Shown: positions 59,201 through 64,000 of the stretch, piece after piece | Position numbering within the stretch: the first letter of the stretch is position 1 | How the letters are laid out: each line of letters begins with the position of its first letter | Source: Fasciola hepatica | Taxonomy: Eukaryota; Platyhelminthes; Trematoda; Plagiorchiida; Fasciolidae | Reading direction: 5' to 3' | Assembly (NCBI GenBank): GCA_948099385.1 | Contig: CANUEZ040000180.1 | Span: 1,606,001 to 1,670,000 of the forward strand | Length of the DNA stretch: 64,000 nt | The notes under the pieces: generated by a model | The model's input: the letters and a program-made list of their open reading frames with translations, nothing else | Told to the model about the DNA's origin: nothing | The model's database searches: none | Translations under genes and position numbers: made by a program

Positions 59201-61429
59201 TTTCAGCAAGGTTTTGTGTCACAATTAACAGGCACTAGAAAGGTAATAAAGTTCTTCAACCGTATTAGTTACCTTACTTGGAATTGCTTTCGAAATCAAC
59301 GTACCACTCTTGTTGAACATTCCATGGAAGCAGTTTACGGCTAACTTATTCTTGTTCGAAATTAATGGCAAAGGCCAGTGGACTGTTGATATTACATGGA
59401 GAGCAATCCCAAAATAACTCAATGTCTTACTACTCAAACATAACTGAAAGAATTCGTCCAATTTTGTGAATACCACAAATACCATCAAATTTTCTAAGTA
59501 TCTGTAATTATAAAACTGGGTCCGAAAGTTTCATCTCGATTTCAACCGGTATTCAGCAAAAAAAACGAACACACTGACAGTGATATTGGCAACTGATAGT
59601 CAATAATACTAAATTGAAAAAGTGACAGAACAGTAATACAACCCTCGCGCCAAAAATGGGAGGGAATAATATGAGTTCGGTTGCGGCCTTATTACCTCTT
59701 AGATTATTGACTGTCTTGAGATGTCGGTAGTATTCTTTGCGTACATTTCGCTAGGATTTACTTCAAGTCTCTCTAATTGATCGAATGGACTCTAGACTCC
59801 AATTGGTTCATGTGGACACGCCAATCAAATCAGTGGGAACGGATCCACTCTAGAACCAACACAACTGGACATTCAATAGGTCAACTAAACAATTTCAAAC
59901 ACATGAGGGGAAAAATATTTTAGAATACAGTACTTCTCATCATGCCAATAGAGTACACTTACGGGTTTCGTAAGGGTATTCTAACTGTTTGACCATGGGA
60001 GCCTTCCACGAAGTGAGTGAAAGTCAGGCATTTGGTGACTGGTTAACCGGCTTCTGTCGCGAAAGTGCAGCGCGTACAATCAAACAATGATTTGAACGGA
60101 AAGATACGGAGTGACGACAAAAGTACGGGTCATCTGACAGCTTGGCATGAATGAGATAAGATTCTGCTATTTTCATCCATCAATTAAAATATCTTCCGAG
60201 AATCTTCTTAACCAAATCTTTCTGCCTCTGTTCGAGTTTCTATTTCAGTTGAAGTTGGAAGCCAGGTACATTGTGTCTTAATTCAACCAATAGGGAGGCG
60301 CACAAAGATGAAATAGCTGGCTTATTGACAATCTTTTGTAGATGTCTTTTTTTATAAGCGGCTGAACATAGCGACGGGTGAACGACTTACTGTGCGATAT
60401 TCACCTGACCTGAAGAGCCTTATTTGGTTATCCCTCTCCAGTTTCCAGAGTCTAGCGATCCCTGAAATTGCGGTGAACCTTTGTCCACAAAGTGGACCCT
60501 TTCACTGCGCATGTAAGCGGCAACAGTAATTTATGGAAAACGTGAATCACAGTCCAGTTCTTGGAGCTTGCTAATCAGTTGTAGTCCACACGGTCTCGCA
60601 CAGTCCAACTGATCAGTACATAGCCCTCATGGGCTTTCTTTTAAGCATCAATCTTCCGGACGTAGTATATACAGTGACATCTCTTATTGCTGAAGTAAAT
60701 TCATGTTATTATTCAACATACTGCTCTGTCGAAACAATCCCAACTGATTCATTTGTGGTAGTCAACTGAAAAGTAAATCTACCCTTTCATCCAATCATCA
60801 TAATCCTCAATCGTTATTCCATGAGATCGACAAGACAGGCGCTCAGCAAGCACCGCTGTTTCCTGAGGATGAAGCAAATCAAAAAAGATCAGGGTGCGCC
60901 CACGAGAATTCGGTAAGATTTCGTCACATGCGAACGATGTCATTCATCGAGATACTGGCCGCCAAGGTCAAAGGCTGACTGGAGAACATTGCAAAATTGA
61001 ATGCGTAGTCTACGAGTAGATAACTTAGTTGGACTGACCGTATTTTTGCCTGTTTGCGTAATTAGGTTCAATTTATTCATCCTAAACCAAATCAGACCTG
61101 AAATAATTTCAAGGAATCGAGTCGAAGCATGAATGACATCCACTCTCTGGTACTACATTCTCCTTATTAGTTGACTCTACCAAATATCTGTTATTTGACT
61201 GCCTCCAACAAATTTAGGCATTTATCAACAGGACACAACAGCTTAGTTTTTACGGGTTACCAATAAGACCCGATACCAAAATGTAAGAAATTAGCGGTTT
61301 GACCGTGTAGGTCAGCCCGTGAAGGAACACAATTCTGGAATATGAATGACGTCCAGTATTAGATTGGAATCCCACTGAATATGGGAACCCTTTTCATTTT
61401 AGTTCATTTAAAATTTCTAGAACTCATTG
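56247..61429. other. unassigned intergenic stretch
   Basis: 5.2 kb with frames of at most about 95 codons and no recognisable domains or splice-linked series. Confidence 0.45.
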
Positions 61430-62470
61430 ACGTTTGCATTTCCTTCGACTCCGTCGATAGATAACCACTCTGGAGCTGACACGACGCCTCCACGATGAGA
61501 GAGTCTCTTGAGGTCATGCTATTCGGCTACGGAAGCCTGTATCTAAGCCTATGTCGAAAGGTCTCTACAGTTTCTGGTTGACTTTGGCGTTCATCAAAAA
61601 ACCCTTGTTATCATTCCTACGGTCCCATGGATGGAGTGATGGGTTTCATCGTCACCGACTATCAAGGTAGGGAACTCAGTCAGGAGACTTGGATCAAGAA
61701 TATTAAGTCTACCAAAGGCACTGTCATTCCAGAAGATGAGTTTAACAGTCTGCAGTGGATTCCTGACCGCACTGACTGTTGAACCAGAGCCATTGGTCTT
61801 GGGAAAAACACCCGAAAAAACCAAGGTCTGTGATACTTTTCCAGTTCCTACATACTGCATCCACGTTAGTGGAAAAATTGTGAAACTGATCCATGACTTT
61901 AATTTTGGATCTATCATACAACCAAACGGCCGGGCCAAAGACGGAATCAAATGTTGTGTTGATTGAACAAACAGACTAGTCCTGAAAGTCCGCAAAACGC
62001 TGTTATCCCACAGCTAACTAAACCACCGCAAAAGATGCATGTTCATCGGGCCACCATTCACCCGTCCTCACAAACGCATCTGAAACCTGGAGAGTGATCG
62101 TCGAAGATAAAAAGGATTTTGAGGGCTCCAGTAACCACCAGTTTTTGTACGTAGCTAAAATTCAATGATATGATCGGGTTCGAAACTCTCCCGTCCGACA
62201 ATCTTGCCCAAACATAGCAACTCTGTCCTCGGTCCTACGACGACACCATCTCCGGCGGTTTGGTCAAGTCATTCGTCGGCTTGAAATAGAATCCGAAAAA
62301 CTGTGAACACCGCTATGGAGATCAGCTAAAGATGTGGGTTAATACAGTCAAGAAGGATATGGAGCATCTGGACCCTCAATTGGTCTTCAAACAGTGCGTC
62401 TGGCAAAAGAAGTGGGTTTCGCAGTGCGTCTATCATACCACTTATCACAACGTATGGACAATCACCACCA
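61430..62470 (+). mobile_element. decayed LINE (RTE-like) remnant
   Basis: At 61437-61460 ISFDSVDR matches the RT block 'AAFDSVDR'. At 61736-61966 the frame has GKTPEKTKVCDTFPV and VSGKIVKLIHDFNFGSIIQP. These match the RT thumb pattern 'PEKTKVM ... V.G..L..VD.F.YLGS.I'. At 62075-62290 the frame reads SETWRVIVEDKKDFE and VLRRHHLRRFGQVIRRLE, matching 'SETW ... LRRRQLRWLGHVIRM'. Many stops and frame changes make it a relic. The 133-codon minus-strand ORF at 61594-61995 is a shadow of it. Confidence 0.6.
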
Positions 62471-64000
62471 CAGACATCCAAGAAGCCTAATTATGCCCAT
62501 GCAAGATTTGATCACACAAAGTAAACTAATCAAATTCAATATAACTGAATAGTGAATAACATACTGCACGAAGAGTAGAATGACCATGTGTTTGACTAGG
62601 GTTGTGTGGAAGTTTACCCATTCACTGAGTATGTCCGAGTTAGAGTACAAAACCAAAGTTGCATATTTATCGTTCGTACTTCGGACAAATCTTTATGCTG
62701 CAAGCCATTCAATAATGGGATTTCCACCTAACAGACTCCTTTAACAATGTGTAAGTTTTTAAAAATCTTCTTCGTGATAATAAAAAACGATTGGAGAGTT
62801 TTGTTGATCATTCAAACCGCAAGGATTGCGCGGGTGTAAGTCTGATCGAGTCCCAGAAATTTGTAACAACATGCAACCACTTCGCATCCATCATGAAGCA
62901 TGCGAAATTTAGTGTACATGTGAAACACCAATCGAAACTAATCAACGAATGTAGTTTTCTTGTTAACTATGGAACATCATAATACCTTGTTGTTTATCAC
63001 CTAACCATTATATAGAATAGATGTATTGTTTAGCTCAGCATAGTATTTTGTGATGGAAATAACCGAAGGAATGTATACTTAGATCAAAGCAGACAGACCG
63101 GCAGTAAAGTGGCGGCAAACGGACCTTGTCAATCTTTGTTGATAGCATTGAAAATCAGGAGAGAATTTGGGGTTCGACGTTAAGCCAGTAATAAACACAT
63201 TATCAACCACACGGACACATTTTTACCCAGTAGTATGAATACGTGACATCGCTTACCGATAATCCACATTAAGAAAAGTTCGGTCTTTTATGAAGAAAAA
63301 TCCATTTGGTTTTTGACAGTGGCATGGATTATTTGGAGCAAGATAATTCGAACAGATTAGTTGTTCACCCCAAGAATCTGCGTCACCGACTTGTGGAAGT
63401 GATTGGTTTGGACTCATGTAGAAAGACTGACGAGACCAAAGTAATCATATGAACGAGACGTGTTGAATGTGATGTAATAAACACTTTCAGCGGTCTCCTT
63501 TCGGGGTATAAATACCGCAACATGAGGAAGGGCCACGGGTGGACCGTACTCATGCTGACCATGTGACAACCATTTTGCCCCGAAGAATAAATCCAGAACG
63601 AAAACAAAGTAAAACAAAAACTGGTCAGCAGATCAGGACAATAGGGCGTGGCAAAAGGTACATTTGATTGAGCTAATTTTATTGCCCGGTAAATTCAGTG
63701 CTCTGCTTTTGGGTAGATATATCTGATAGCTGGAAACGATATCATTCGGGACATGGAAATAAAAGTAATTCAAAAAGGGCTTCATTTATAGAACATCGGT
63801 CTTGACGCAGGTAGTGTAGGAGTCACGGAGTCCGACCATTTCATTCAGAGTATTGCAAGATTCCTTTGGCACACCCAATGAAGTCCATGCATGAATGCGG
63901 GTACGACCTTCACTACAATGAAATCAGTGCCTTACGCTCAACCAAGACACTGACCATCGCGTCTTAAAACCGCAGAATCAACCTCACTACTATTAAGCCA
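62471..64000. other. unassigned right end of the window
   Basis: 1.5 kb with short frames only. No gene, RNA or repeat recognised. Confidence 0.45.

Noticed and set aside
61594..61995. 133-codon minus-strand ORF
   Set aside because: It is the antisense shadow of a plus-strand LINE RT remnant whose motifs are recognisable.

Overview
The window looks like nuclear DNA of a flatworm, most likely a digenean trematode. The evidence is a multi-exon gene on the minus strand with large, repeat-filled introns, a second gene with 35-36 nt GT-AG mini-introns (a size class typical of trematodes), and a dense mixture of Ty3/gypsy, LINE (CR1/jockey-like and RTE-like) and Penelope-like retroelements. The genus cannot be told from the sequence alone.

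Layout. Positions 259-21246 form a very large inverted duplication: a left arm (259-4546) and a right arm (16979-21246), each about 4.3 kb and only a few percent diverged, around a 12.4 kb spacer. Each arm carries a CR1-like LINE fragment and a small DUF4806-type gene with mini-introns. The left gene copy is complete (start exon at 4619). The right copy has lost its start exon because the duplication breakpoint falls in intron 1. The spacer holds a degenerate Ty3/gypsy element (4887-9258), a fragment of an animal CACTA/EnSpm-like transposase (10246-10895, minus), and a broken LINE with endonuclease tail and reverse transcriptase (10970-12560). From 21.2 to 35.3 kb I see only repeat remnants (Penelope-like, LINE, long AT microsatellites) and no recognisable host gene.

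The main host gene is a slowpoke/BK-type potassium channel on the minus strand. It has four coding exons (52585-51188, 48563-48372, 40896-39606, 36755-35344) whose phases join cleanly to about 1430 residues. Its 7.5 kb intron 2 contains an apparently intact RTE-like LINE (1109-residue ORF) and a Penelope-like 3' end with a GIY-YIG domain. Intron 1 contains an AT microsatellite and a palindromic element with a hammerhead-like core. Upstream of slo lie a decayed LINE relative (53762-55442), a tRNA-derived SINE candidate (about 56015-56246, minus) and another decayed LINE (61430-62470).

The most unusual signal is in the three LTR copies of the gypsy element. The full-length LTR (8982-9258) contains two short segments with exact GT...AG ends, 41 nt and 38 nt. 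The inverted LTR (8407-8642) lacks precisely the first, and the 5' LTR (4887-5125) lacks precisely the second. This is what differential splicing of LTR mini-introns before reverse transcription would leave. The channel is also unusual: its RCK1 domain carries an insertion of about 110 residues, and its RCK2 calcium bowl has lost the uninterrupted aspartate run.
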